Source: Hsuehochloa calcarea
Taxonomy: Eukaryota > Streptophyta > Magnoliopsida > Poales > Poaceae
DNA: 64,000 bases
Direction of reading: 5' to 3'
NCBI GenBank assembly: GCA_036346395.1
Contig: CM070613.1
Coordinates: 23,678,818-23,742,817, forward strand
The translations under genes were made by a program, and so were the position numbers. Below the pieces are notes generated by a model, which saw only the letters and a program-made list of their open reading frames with translations, searched no databases and was not told the DNA's origin. Within the stretch, counting starts at the first letter, position 1. Each line of letters begins with the position of its first letter. This document shows, in pieces, positions 24,894 through 35,816 of the stretch.

Positions 24894-27800
24894 ATGGGTG
24901 CATCTAGCAGCAGACAAAATCTTCCTGTGACATCAAAGTTTTCTGATGCAGGAGAGAATGACACAGTTAAGTATGCCATGTCATCTATGCAAGGATGGCA
25001 TGATACAATGGATGATGCCGTGAGTACTCCATAACCTTCCAGTCAGTTCTAAGATCATTTTGAGGATAGCTGTACAAAATATATGATAAACTCAGCAAGT
25101 TGTGGTGAAATACTATGCCTAATATGTATCCTTCTTGTTCTCCAGTGTGCAGCTTTGCTAGATCTTGATAATGACACTTCCACATCATTCTTTGGTGTTT
25201 ATGATGGCCATGGAGGTTTGATCTTGATTCTCAGCTTCATATGAAAAACAAATTTCAAATGACTCAACTGATCACTTCGTGTAATACTTAAAATCTCACA
25301 TAATTTGTATTGTTGTAGGAAAAGGGTCTTTTGTGTGTGTGCATGTGTGCATGATTGTCGGTGTGCATGCTTTGAGCACTGTAGTATCTATGCTGTAATT
25401 TTCAGCTGACAATATTTTAGACAATTCCCATACAGAATAAACCTAATTGATTTTATGCATAATGTCAACATGGGTAACATGAATCATGTTTATGGATGAG
25501 AGTTGGAGGGAAAGAGTCATCATAGTTAAGGGGATTATCACAGAATAGCTTAATATATATTTTACTTTCTGGATAGGGTTTATATTAGCATTTATGTCGA
25601 CTTCCCAATATGTGCTCTCTTTCCTATGGTAATAATTGAAGGGATATTCAGCTAATGATATTCATAACATTCCTTTGATATATAAGATTATGTACACTCA
25701 GGACTAGTACTGTTGATTCATCGTACTATTTATACAGATGTGTGATGACCATATTGAGTTGTTTGTTTTCTGTTTCAGGAGACACAGTTGCATTGTTTTG
25801 TGCAAGGCACTTTCATAATGAGGTTGTCAATGATGAAGCTTATCTTAATGATTTGCCAAATGCAATGCGGAGAGCGTTTTTCAGGTTATTTTGTAGATAA
25901 TTAATTCATGTAGTCTATATTTTAGGGTTACATAAGGTCTCTCTATTTTTCTAAATCAGAAGGCAAAGAGCCCAAAGCGGGACATTGTTACCCAATTTTT
26001 CATGGTTGCACTTGTTGCACATGCAAAATATGAAATTTGTAATCTTATTCCTACTTAACTGTTGCAGAATGGATGCCAAGACCAAAGGACAGGAGGGATG
26101 GAGGGAATTAGCTAACCATCATGCTAAAAGCAATTGGATACAGTTTCTCAAGACTAGTGTTTATTCTAAACTTTGCTCTTTTGGGGAGGTAATATTTCAA
26201 CTCCTGCACATTCTTTAAACATTCAAATGAGGATACAAACTTACATGTTTATTCTTGGTGCTACACTGCATAATGGAATGCCAACCTCATTTAAACAATC
26301 CTCTTCCATTGCTGTCACACGTCCGTACTTCATCTATTGCAGAGCAACATTGTGCTCAAGCTGTTGAAGTTGATAAAAAAAAATTATTGGCAAAGTATTC
26401 ATGTTGTGATTATCAGTGAAAAGGAACTGGAAGGATTGTGATGTGGAGGTTCTGTTGTTTCTTTTGAGGTGATCCTCACAAGCATTTCATTTTACCTACC
26501 TACTAGTTGAAGGACAAAAAAGAGCTACTTAAGCTCCCATTTCTTGTTGCAATATCCTCAAATTAAGGTTCTATGTTATATTGTCATTTTTAGATTTCAC
26601 ATTCTCTAATTCATGGTTTCTTTCTTTTGCTGTTTTCATGGGATGACACGTACATTTTTTTTGTATAAGTCGCGTTACTGACCTATTTTTTGTAGCCTTT
26701 TATTTTATAAGATTTGGAAATGTTTGTTGCTGTGTTATATGCTTCAGTTTGAATTTTTTTTTTTTGGTCCACAGGAACGAGTACCCTCTAATTACATTGG
26801 ACCAAGACAAGAAGGAAGCTCCGTATGTGTGGCTGTCATCAGAGACAACCTAATCACTATTGGGAATATTGGCGATACTCGCTGCATAGTCTCAAAGAAT
26901 GGCCAGGTGCATGTAGTGGCTATTTTGTTGTCTAGTTAATGTTCTCTGGTTGCAACAAATGCATTTAAATGGTTCCTAACTACTATGTTTATTTCTATTT
27001 TATCCAAAGGCACTTGAGTTATCAATCGACCACAAACCAACACTTCCGTTTGAAAGAGCAAGAATTGAAAGTGCAGGAGGAAATGTAACCCAGACACTGA
27101 ATGGCGGTCGAATTGAAGGAAGAATATCTCTCTCCAGAGCGATTGGTATTAGTCTTGTCAGATCTTTTTCCGGTTGTGTATGATTGGTTGGGGGTTATAC
27201 AATCTATTGTGTTGTAATAGTTCTGCTTATCTTTCAGGTTATATGGAATACAAGCAGAACAAAAATTTGACTAATGAAAGGCAAGTGGTGACATGTAATC
27301 CTAACACTCGCAGTGTAAGTCTAGTTATGTTGTGTTAACGGATTATAAGTTTGTCTACCAGAAATGGTTTGATAAAATATGGCCCTTCTTCTTGTTTAGG
27401 TTCACATAACTGATGACACCGAGTTTCTTGTCATAGCAAGTGATGGCATCTGGTAAATCCTCAACTGAAAACAGCAGAATTGATTATTTCAACATATACT
27501 GATTGCCCCAAAATTCCATGTAGAATATATCAATCTTCACTTGTTTGTTCCAAAACAGTATTCAGTCAGGGGTTTGTACAATTTGGTTCCGTTAAATTTG
27601 GCACGGTCTGGACTGGTACCTTCAAAGGTCACCATTTATAGTTCATTTTTGTATGGTTTCTTGTACCACTGGATTTTGAGGGAATTCAATGCAATGGACG
27701 TGATCCTTTCGATATTTTTTTTATGCCTATGGGGACGTAGAAGTTGCAGAATTGATGAATATTTGCCAATGCCTGTGCTAGGTAGTGTATCCTAATGTCA

Positions 27801-28585
27801 AGATAATTATTAAATTAATAGCGTAGTCTCTGCTTGCCCTATTTAGTTGGGAATGACCATAAAATATATTCAAGTCGTCTTGTCACAATGTTACTTATAT
27901 GGCCCAGGAAGGCACAGCCTAAGCACGAGGCACTTACACATTTAATTTCTCTCTCATCCATTTGCTTTTATATTTTCCATGAATATTTCCATCTTAAATT
28001 TATACACCTGTTGTATTTATTTTGTAGGGATTGCATGACATGCCAGCATGTGGTAATTTTTGTACGCCATCGCTTGTTTGTAGAAGTGAGTTTTTTTCCA
28101 GCTTGTTTGCTTGCCTTAATACTGACCGATACATTAAAAATAAATATTGCTACTAGATGAAGAAACATTTATCGACAGCGTGTAATGTTGTTTTAGAACG
28201 GCTACTTCATACTGACAGAAAAAGGGCGTGTAGAATATCTACTAGTAAACGTAACATTGTAGTACAAAATATCATCTGCAGCTTATGTGTTTGGCTGCAT
28301 AATGTCAGTCTGCTACATGCTGATTGACATTGCAATTCTACATGTGAAGAGCTAGCATGTTTTGCATTGTACAATTAATCTGTTATTGGCATTGCTATTT
28401 CGCTTGCCTTGACTTATATCTGCGTGTGTTGTGGTCAAACACTACAGGGGGAGACTGATCTGAAGATCATATGTGAGGCGCTTCTTGACTACTGCTTGGC
28501 ACCACGTAAAGAGCATCCAGGAATCGACAACATGACTGTCATACTGGTCCAGTTCAAGAGGCTTGCTACCACAGCCTCCTCCTGA
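24894..28585 (+). CDS. Protein phosphatase 2C (PPM family), complete, 10 coding exons
   Basis: Joining exons 24894-25019, 25146-25215, 25779-25884, 26068-26188, 26775-26906, 27010-27145, 27238-27314, 27400-27452, 28028-28085 and 28448-28585 gives 338 codons plus TGA, with every junction GT-AG and in phase. The protein should be a metal-dependent Ser/Thr phosphatase. Recognisable motifs are SFFGVYDGHGG (Asp62-Gly63), GDTRC (Asp175), SRAIG (residues 227-231), ASDGIWD (Asp271, Asp275) and DNMTVILVQF (Asp320). Start MGASSS is typical of one grass PP2C subgroup and hints at N-myristoylation (Gly2). Three oddities: the usual Arg of GWR..MEDA is His36, the following Glu is Asp40, and the Asp of the SRA.GD motif is Tyr232. 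Metal-binding aspartates are otherwise kept. There is no other domain. The catalytic domain is short in the region of residues 110-145, as in some plant paralogues. The gene looks intact; activity is uncertain. Confidence 0.92.
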
Positions 28586-29021
28586 TCTAAACTTGCTGAC
28601 CCTGGTTCAGTCCATGCATGAATCTTAGCTTACCTGCAGAGAGTTTTGGATTTTGATCAACAAAAATATTGATACTCTTTAGTTGGAAACGTTATAGTGC
28701 TATTAATCTTACCTATTTGTCTAAGATGAAGTTGATTTAATTGTGTAGGATGATTCCATTTTCATGAGTAGTTTGTTGTAGTAGCTGGTAATGCCTGGGA
28801 ACAAAGGAGATTTGGCTTGAGAGCCACCTGAATTTATGCACCTTTTCCTATGGAATGTTGATGATTCTTCTGGAGTACTTCATGGATGCAGGATGCTCAA
28901 TACCTTAAGCATTTCTATATGGTAAAGTGTATGATTTCTCATTTCTAATGTGAATTCGGTGTTCCATTAAGCCTGCATTCATGCATACTACCTAGCTGAG
29001 TTGTATATATAGAGTATACTT
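28586..29021 (+). other. 3' untranslated/flanking region of the PP2C gene
   Basis: Unique AT-rich DNA follows the stop codon up to the CACTA element. Several TTGTA and ATTTAA patches could serve as weak polyadenylation signals. No canonical AATAAA was noticed close to the stop. Confidence 0.4.
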
Positions 29022-29154
29022 CACTACTACAAAAGAGGCTATAGCAGACGGCCCATCACAGACGGTTCTTTTGGAACCGTCTGTGTTGGGTCTGTTCCGA
29101 CCTGGAATAGCCGAAGGGAGCCTATCACAGACGGTTCTTATTTAGAACCGTCTG

Positions 29155-29250
29155 TGATATGAATCTATCACGCAGACGGTTTACTAATAGAACTGCTCGC
29201 GAATTATCGCGAGCGGTTCTATTAGTAAACCGTCGTGATAGATTCATATC
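29155..29250. repeat. Perfect-type hairpin in CACTA subterminal region
   Basis: The sequence from GAATCTATCACG to CGTGATAGATTC folds back on itself around a TCGCGAATTATCGCGA centre near 29204. The arms are about 40 bases with a few mismatches. It is made of the element's own subterminal motifs in inverted order. Confidence 0.75.
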
Positions 29251-29454
29251 ACGACGGTTCTAAATAAAACCGCCTGTGATATGTCATTCATTCAGCACGG
29301 GTTCTAATTAAGAACCGTGCGTAATATATACTGACGGTTCTTAATTAGAACCGTCGTGATTTTAGGTTTTACCATGGCTTAGATTTTTCCTTACTCTTGA
29401 ATTTACCATGGCTTGGATTTTTACCATGGCTTGAAATTTTCTTACTCTCTCGAT

Positions 29455-29830
29455 TTTACCATGGCAACCAATGTTCGCCGCGGTAGGGTTTGGCGGGCAA
29501 TGCTCTGCCATGGGCGATGGATTGGGCTGCCGTGGTAGGGTTTGGCGAGCAATGCTCGCCATGGTAGTGGATTGGGCTGCCAGTGGTAGGGTTTGGGCGT
29601 GCAATGCTCGCCATGGTAGGGTTTGGCCGGGCAATGCTCTGTAGTGGTAGGGTTTGGGCATGCAATGCTCTGCCGGTGAGTGGATTGGGCTGCCGTGGTA
29701 GGGTTTGGCCGGGCAATGCTCTGCCAGTGGTAGGGTTTGGCGAGCAATGCTCTGCCATGGCGATGGATTGAGCTGCCGTGGTAGGGTTTGGGCAAGCACC
29801 AATGCTCACCGCGGTAGTGGATTGGTCGCC
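29455..29830. repeat. ~50-60-bp tandem array inside the CACTA element
   Basis: Units contain TGGTAGGGTTTGG, then GCAATGCTC, then GATTGGGCTGCC, repeated six to seven times with variation. Inverted copies of the border sequence (ACCATGGCTTGAAATTTT at about 29428 and its complement near 29967) flank the array. The long frames on both strands are by-products of the repeat. Confidence 0.75.
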
Positions 29831-30525
29831 CAAAGCGGTACTGCGGCAGATGATTATGTGCCGCGGCGGATGATTGGCTACCAAACCCTACCACGGCGAG
29901 CATTGCCCGCCAAACCCTCCGCGGCGAGCATTGGTTGCCATGGTAAAATCGAGAGTATGAAAATTTCAAGCCATGGTAAAATCTCAAACCATGGTAAACC
30001 CTAAAATCCGCAGGCGGTTCTTAAGCGTAACCGTGCGTGATGAATGCTAATCACAGAGGCGGTTCGTGATACGAACCGCTGCGTGATGACATCTTATCAC
30101 GAGCGGTTCTTCTTAAGAACCGTCGTGATATCATCATCGCTGAGCGGTTTTGTATAAAACCGCTCGTGATTCGCAGCTACGGAGTTCGAAAATTTTGAAG
30201 CAGCGTGCGCGGGAAGCAAAATAAGTTACCGCTGTCCTTATAAATAATAGCCGAGTCGAGGTGAATGTGTTGAGGATCAACACGTGGGACACCGAGGTGT
30301 CTTCTTGGACTTCGTCTTCGTCGACGATGCTTGGTCAAAGTTCACCGCCACTTGCCTCAATGGACCTCCACCCACGCTTGCACCGAGAATCTGGACCTCC
30401 GTTCCTCAAAGAGCAGGTCATGCGTTTTCATGTACATTACATCTTTGTATCATCTGCATGGGCTTTTGGCTGATGAGATTAGAGGCACCGATGGTGTTTT
30501 TGCGTGCATGGATGCGCACTCGCAG

Positions 30526-30651
30526 GTTGAAGAGGTGCGGCAAGAGTTGCGCATCGAGGTACACCAACTACCTGAGGTTGAACCTCAAGCACGTGAACTT
30601 CACGCAGGAGGAGGAGCTCATCGTCACCCTCCACGCCATGCTGGGAAGAAG
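30526..30651 (+). pseudogene. Captured R2R3-MYB exon 2 fragment inside CACTA
   Basis: After an acceptor-like CGCAG, the frame encodes LKRCGKSC, then RYTNYLRLNLKH, then NFTQEEELIVTLHAMLG, followed at 30652 by a donor-like GTATGC. This is the R2/R3 junction of plant R2R3-MYB transcription factors, in which RCGKSC and NYLRP are near-invariant. Exon 2 of such genes is normally about 130 bases; here it is 126, and RLRW has become ASRY. The first MYB helix and the rest of R3 are not adjacent. The borders suggest that the exon was taken up together with bits of its introns. Upstream codons (about 30284-30480) are not recognised and may be another captured piece. Confidence 0.85.
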
Positions 30652-31072
30652 GTATGCATGTATCTTCCTCTCTGTCCCGCCATTTCATTTTTTACTGCGA
30701 GCAATGTTGCATATCAAGACTATCATCATTGCGAACATTCAAAATCTGATTTTTTTGCGATAGAAAAAACTATCACAGACGAGTTACGAACAAAAACCGT
30801 CGTGATAGTTAATATCCTGAGCACGTTTTTTGTTCGAATGCGCGAAAATGAACTATCACAGGCGGTTTTGTTCGAACCGCTCTGTGATAATCTATTTTCG
30901 CTGACGGTTTTTGTTGAGCGTAACCGCAGCGTGATAATAACTATCATGACGGTTTTAAAACCGTCGTGATGATCGTCTGTTATCACAGACGCGCATAAAT
31001 CTGAGCAGTTCAAAAACCGTCTGTGATGACGGTGTAGAACCGTCTGTGATGAGGTTTTGTGTAGTAGTGCTT

Positions 31073-31826
31073 TGAGGTGTTTAAATGCTTCAGTTAATAT
31101 TGCGAAGAGATCGATTACTACATGCTGCATATGTTTTTCGCCTAGGTAAGTAAGTAGTAATGGAGTATCCCTTAAATAGGTGAACACCCCATAATTGATT
31201 GAAATTATGAGGTACTACCATGTGGACTGGACTCCAGTTGCCCATCAATGGATATAATTGTTGAGCGTTGGTCAGAGGATTGGCTAAAGTAGAGTTTATG
31301 CTTTTGCATTAACGGTCGGAGATAGTATGTAACATACATAGAGCTTTTGTACGGTACTCAATCTTACCCCTTTAGAGGTAAGAGGGTGTTTAGATATGAG
31401 CCATTGATTTATTGAGGTTAGTTTTGGCCTAATGAAAAGTAAGTTGAAAATTACAGAATAACAACAATTTGAGATAAATGTTAAAATTAAATTTGCAGGC
31501 ATGTTTATAGGGTTTAGGGTGAAGCTGCTCCAAACGCTTGGAACCACCAGCCGCCGTAGGCCGTAGAACGACACAGCAGCTACCGAAACTCGAGCGTACT
31601 CGTGAAGCCGCCCAAACGAAACTAAATTACGATGAACAGTAACTGCGAAAACGAAATTGAGCCGTTGATCCCTCCGAACCGGTATCGAGCACCAAGGGCC
31701 GTCCGATCCACATAACCGGTTCCCCAGCAGTAGCAGACTACTTGTGCCTGGACCTGACCGAGTCGGTGTTTTGTTGTTCCGAAACCGAAGCAAATTCGGC
31801 GTCTCTTCCTTCTCCGATCGATCGAC
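31073..31826. other. Flank between the CACTA element and the HAT pseudogene
   Basis: AT-rich DNA turns GC-richer towards 31826. This is where the promoter of the HAT paralogue would have been. No feature could be assigned. Confidence 0.35.
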
Positions 31827-32330
31827 ATGGGAACGAGATCGAGCGTGCCTGCCGGCGTGGCCGAGCGGCGGAGGCGCGGATTGGAGTTGCTGGAAAACTC
31901 CATGGACCCCGGCCGCCGCCTGGCCTTGTCGTGGTGCATCACCGCGCGGTGGATGTACGAGGGCCGCTGCGGCATGAAGACCGCGCGCCACTTCCTCCGC
32001 ATGGGCCTCGACGACGTCGCCGGCGACTACCACGCGTCCACGCCTGCACCAGCATCTACAGAACGTGGATTGCCATGCATGGAGGTGTGGCGCATAATAG
32101 CAACGCTTCGACGACGTCGCCGGCGACTACCACGCCTGCACCGGCATCTACAGAACGTGGATCGCCATGGAGGTGGCGCATAATAGCAACGCCGGATCTT
32201 CGAGGAGTGGCGCGCGCGCCCCGGCGCCGAGGCCGACCCCGGCTTCTGGTGCAGCTACCTCGCGTTCGAGCTCGACCACGGGTACGCCGGGGGCGCACAC
32301 GTACTCCGTCGCCGAGGCTGTGGCCCAACT
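31827..32330 (+). pseudogene. HAT-repeat paralogue of the left-edge gene, segment 1
   Basis: From ATG 31827 the frame begins MGTRSSVPAGVAERRRR and aligns along its length with the left-edge protein: GLELLENSMDPGR versus VYELLDSADPAR, IYRTWIAMEV versus IYRGWIAMEV, IFEEWRARPG versus IFEEWRARCA, FWCSYLAFEL versus FWCHYLTFEA. An approximately 100-bp tandem duplication (32008-32195) and frameshifts around it mean no single frame reads through. The locus points right while its paralogue points left. Two further pieces lie at 32612-32711 and 47810-47922. Confidence 0.8.
32008..32195 (+). repeat. Tandem duplication within the HAT pseudogene
   Basis: Two adjacent copies of about 90-100 bases, starting at CGACGACGTCGCCGGCGAC, cover the codons for DDVAGDYHAC..IYRTWIAM. 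The copies differ by small indels (GCGTCCACGCC versus GCC; CATGCATGGAGGTG versus CATGGAGGTG), so the duplication is old or the copies decayed separately. Confidence 0.8.
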
Positions 32331-32611
32331 TCCGGAGAGAACTCATACATCTTGTGCAACTACTTGGCAATAGCTTTTTTTTCCTGTTATTCTCAGCTTA
32401 CTCAGCTAGTCTTAGTCGTATTCTTCTGCTACTCCATCGCATAATGGCTTTGACTGGAACATGCAGCAGGGTGCATGCACTCCCTCACACACACCTACAT
32501 GAATTACATGCAACACGGTCCACAACATGTGATGACACTCGACCAACATGCACACACTGTTGAACAAGTTTATCGTGACGAATATGCAAATACAACAAGA
32601 TTAATCTAATA

Positions 32612-32711
32612 GAGAGGAGGCCCTGGCTGCCTGCCTGCGGGACGCCGCTGTGTACACCAAGTATATATGCCAAGGCGGAGCTGTGCCTCGACAACGACGA
32701 CCACTACTGGA
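32612..32711 (+). pseudogene. HAT pseudogene, segment 2 (cut by CACTA insertion)
   Basis: One frame reads EEALAACLRDAAVYTKY; after a small frame change it reads AELCLDNDD up to 32701, where the 9-kb CACTA begins. This is the standard HAT-repeat helix pattern. The reading continues with a few host bases after the CACTA right end (41699-41711), then the copia element, then segment 3. A TAG just upstream could be an intron acceptor. Confidence 0.6.
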
Positions 32712-32726
32712 TTCCGGCTCTTTGCC

Positions 32727-33222
32727 GAGTGCCTCAGGTACTCGGCAAAGATTCCTTTGCACTCGGCAAAAGTTTTGCCGAGTGCGACACTCGGCAAAGG
32801 GCACTCGAAAAAAAATTTATCGGCGAAGCAACTTTTGCCGAGTGCCTTTTGTCGGGCACTCGGTAAAGGCTTTGCCGAGTGCCGAGTCAGCACTCGGCAA
32901 AGAAAAGGCACAGTCACGGCGCCGGCCCCGTTGACGGCCGCTTTGCCGAGTGCCAACCTGGCCGGCACTCGGCAAATATTTTTTAATTTTTTTTTTTTTG
33001 AAAATTTCTTTGCCGAGAGTCGGATGGCTGGTACTCGGCAAAGCTGGAAAACTGGGGTTTCAGTTGCCCATATTCCCAGCTTTGCCGAGTGCCATGACCA
33101 TGGCACTCGGCAAAGCTGGAAAACTGGGTTTCAGGCGCCCATATTCCCAGCTTTGCCGAGTGCCATGACCATGGCACTCGGCAAAGGGGTCCTTTGCCGA
33201 GTGTTACACTCGGCAAAGTGAC
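32727..33222. repeat. Left subterminal TTTGCCGAGTG array
   Basis: About twenty direct and inverted copies of TTTGCCGAGTG are packed into 500 bases, with one longer tandem duplication (about 94 bases, 33049-33202) containing CTTTGCCGAGTGCCATGACC. Such arrays are the binding sites for the element's DNA-binding protein in the En/Spm model. The right-hand array occupies about 40343-40485 and 41369-41687. Confidence 0.85.
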
Positions 33223-33254
33223 CCAAAACTGTGTTTTTTATTTATTTATTACAT

Positions 33255-33475
33255 TCCATCACGACAAACAAATCCATCCAAACATATATCACATCCATCA
33301 CATATATATCTCATCCATCACATATTTATCACATCCATCACATATATCACATATATAACAATAAGTGCTCAAGTCCATCCAAACAAATCCACAAGTTCAT
33401 CACAGTCGACAAGTGCATCACAAGTACATCACAAGTACATCACAAGTATATCACAAGTCCATCACCAAGTGAACA
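33255..33475. repeat. ACATCCATCACATA / CATCACAAGT short tandem repeats
   Basis: Two families of 9-14 base repeats follow one another downstream (minus sense) of the TNPA-like gene. They are probably its 3' untranslated region. No coding content is apparent. Confidence 0.65.
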
Positions 33476-33629
33476 ATAAATGAAAATACAACTACCATTC
33501 ATCTCGAAGGTGGCCACTGCGACTGTGGTGAAGGAAAAGCTCCATCATTCGGAGGCGCATGAGGTGGATTATTCGAACCCGCCGATTGAGGCTGCACAAA
33601 GGAGAAGAGATTGCATGTGAGACAAGATT

Positions 33630-35676
33630 ACATTAGATACCTAATCTAGGAAGGTAGAGGTCATACAAGCAAAGCACAAGCGAAAACAAAAAACTTTCAT
33701 ACTCACAGGAGTAGCTGCAGCTGCAGGACGCGGAGGCGGAGGTGGAGCCAACAGCCCAGCTAGCACAGCAAAGCCCGTATGTTGCCCAAGACCTTGTAGG
33801 AACTCCGTAATGTCCGCCAGCCTCTGCGTCTGGGCCTGCCGCTCGGCCTGCTCGGCCTCGGTGGCCGACATCCTCTGCCTTTCGGCCTCCGACTCGACGT
33901 TGCCTCATTTCTTGTTCCAGCCGGGCCTGCAATATTTCACTCCAATATTTCAGTAATGCAAAGCTAATAAAGGTGTGTAAAGATCAATGTACGACGAGTA
34001 AAACAGGAATAACCTCGAGTGCGTCGACCGTCTTTGTCTTGTGGTGATGCCGTGGCGTATGGCGAGCTCTCGCTCGTGCTCGTGCTCGGATCTGGGAGAG
34101 AGATGGAGTAGAGGCCGTGTCGATGAGGCCGTCGCCAAGCCAGAACCGCCCATGCTTCTTGCCTTGTCCCACCCTCATGACGATCTCTCCATCAAAGTCC
34201 TGGGTGCTCGGATCATGGTCTGGCCCATGGACCGACCTTGCCGAGCGATGTACTCACCGATGCGGGTGTGGGCCGCCGGGTTCGTGTCGCTGGGGCGGGT
34301 CCTCCAGGTTGAAGGAGACGTCGGACGTCGCCTTGCCCTTGTGGGCCATACACCATGCCTGGAAGTCCGAGCAAGGCTGGCCACTATGTGACGCCGACTG
34401 CGAGAAAGACAGCAAGATAATTAGAAATCAGGCAGAATTGAGCGTCACAATAGATAAATGAATTCGTGTACCCATGCTTGTTTGTATGCGGAGAGGTGCG
34501 GTCGCCTTGATGGTGTCTTTGGACCTTGCATCATCAAGCAGCGGCCGGGCATCATGTGCATCTGGAGATACTCCTCCGTGAACCACTTGTCCACGATCAT
34601 CGCCAAAGACTCGGGATACGATTGGCACCACCGGGAATCATCTACACGTCATCAAGTATTTGACATATAAGAAGATCAAATTAAGCGTGCTTAATCTCAA
34701 AACAAATCAATATTAATGTTCTTCATCTACCTCAAAGTCTTGGTCCCGGTCGTCATGTTTCTTGCGTCTTTCTTGGTGACCTTCTCTCCAAGCTTCGACT
34801 CGTGGTAGGTTACGATGGCCTGGATGCGCACCTCGTGATGCATGTCGATGATGAGTTTTTTTACAGGCTTTGGTAGCCACCTGGTCCGCCCTGGCCTCAA
34901 ATCCCTCATCGCATCTGAAATAAGTCTGCATACAAACGCGATGTATCCATTCATTATTTCAAGAAAAGTCCAATGAATGCGATGTATTGAGAAATGTTGT
35001 GCGAGGGAGACTTACCCAAAACTCCGCCTTCACCCGCGCCGCCTTGTTGGGGTACTCCGCATCGGGGCCGACGGCGTAGTGGTCAAACGAGTAGGCCGGC
35101 TCCGTCTTCCCGGCGTACGTGATAATGCCGGGGTAGTGTTGCCTGCACAGAAGACCCAGGATGCCATTGGCGGAGCGTGCACTACCACCTGACACAACCA
35201 CCCAGTTCCTGCACAAGTGATTAAGAAAAATTATTAGTTTCTCTTTTTTTTCAACATATCATATGAAGTAGTGGTGACAACATCTAAAGTTACTTACTTT
35301 TGCCCTTCGGGGCGAATCACTGGGCGTCGGTGAGGATGCAGACCCTGAGGGAGGCTCGCGGGACCTCGCAAGTAGACACTCGAAGAGGAAGAGGAGGAAG
35401 CGGAACCCGTGCCTACCGCCTCGTCGTCGTCCTCGTGCGCCCCCTCCTCCTCGCCCGTCTGCCCGAACCAGCTCCTCGTCCAACTCGGCCCACGGCGTCG
35501 CCTCCTCCAAAGCACCTCCTCACGTGGCGTGGGAGGAGGCGGCCCCCTGCGGTCGGCGGTCCTCTTCCTCCTCCTCTGTCCGACCCTCCGCCTCCTCCTC
35601 CGCGGGCGTGGTCTCTAGTAAAGCGAGGACACGTCCCTACGACGGTCGCCCGCCATCTTTGTTCACTCACCTGCAA
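33630..35676 (-). pseudogene. CACTA second transposase gene (TNPA / Transposase_24-like), decayed
   Basis: Reading right to left there are exon-like blocks: an acidic/Glu- and Pro-rich start, a block with SARSANGILGLLCRQHYPG and VKAEFWV (about 35190-35000), LIIDMHHEVRIQAIVTYHESK (about 34870-34800), MAHKGKATSDVSFNLEDPP (about 34360-34300), VMRVGQGKKHGRFWLGDGLID (about 34180-34120), and a coiled-coil-like tail (33930-33640; ERQRMSATEAEQAERQAQ). This order matches the plant PTTA/En/Spm accessory protein, which binds subterminal repeats. Intervening AT-rich gaps look like introns. Several stop codons and frame changes remain, so it is probably inactive. Confidence 0.7.
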
Positions 35677-35816
35677 TTAAAAAGAATAAGCAAGACGTAA
35701 TTAGAAATAGATGCAAAATGAACAAAACATAATTACAAAAAACATAGTAATACATGTATTAGAAATAGATGCAAAATGAACAAAACATAATTACAAAAAA
35801 CATAGTATTACATGTA

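Larger units (their letters stand above)
29022..31069 (+). mobile_element. Non-autonomous CACTA element (2.05 kb) with captured sequence
   Basis: The left end is CACTACTACAAAA and the right end TTTTGTGTAGTAGTG, so terminal inverted repeats start with CACTA. The 3-bp duplication CTT (29019-29021 and 31070-31072) is perfect. Subterminal regions (29040-29350 and 30010-31055) are packed with direct and inverted copies of a motif like CACAGACGGTTC/GAACCGTCTGTG, the usual transposase-binding architecture of this superfamily. No transposase is encoded, so movement would need a partner element. It carries a tandem array (29455-29830) bordered by inverted flanks, and an R2R3-MYB exon (30526-30651). 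It lies about 440 bases downstream of the PP2C stop codon. Confidence 0.9.

Noticed and set aside
29362..30004. Frames of 99-181 codons on both strands inside the first CACTA
   Set aside because: They are by-products of a tandem array of TGGTAGGGTTTGG-type units.
32606..33221. Frames made of repeated LPSA/CRVP phrases
   Set aside because: They translate the TTTGCCGAGTG subterminal array of the CACTA element.
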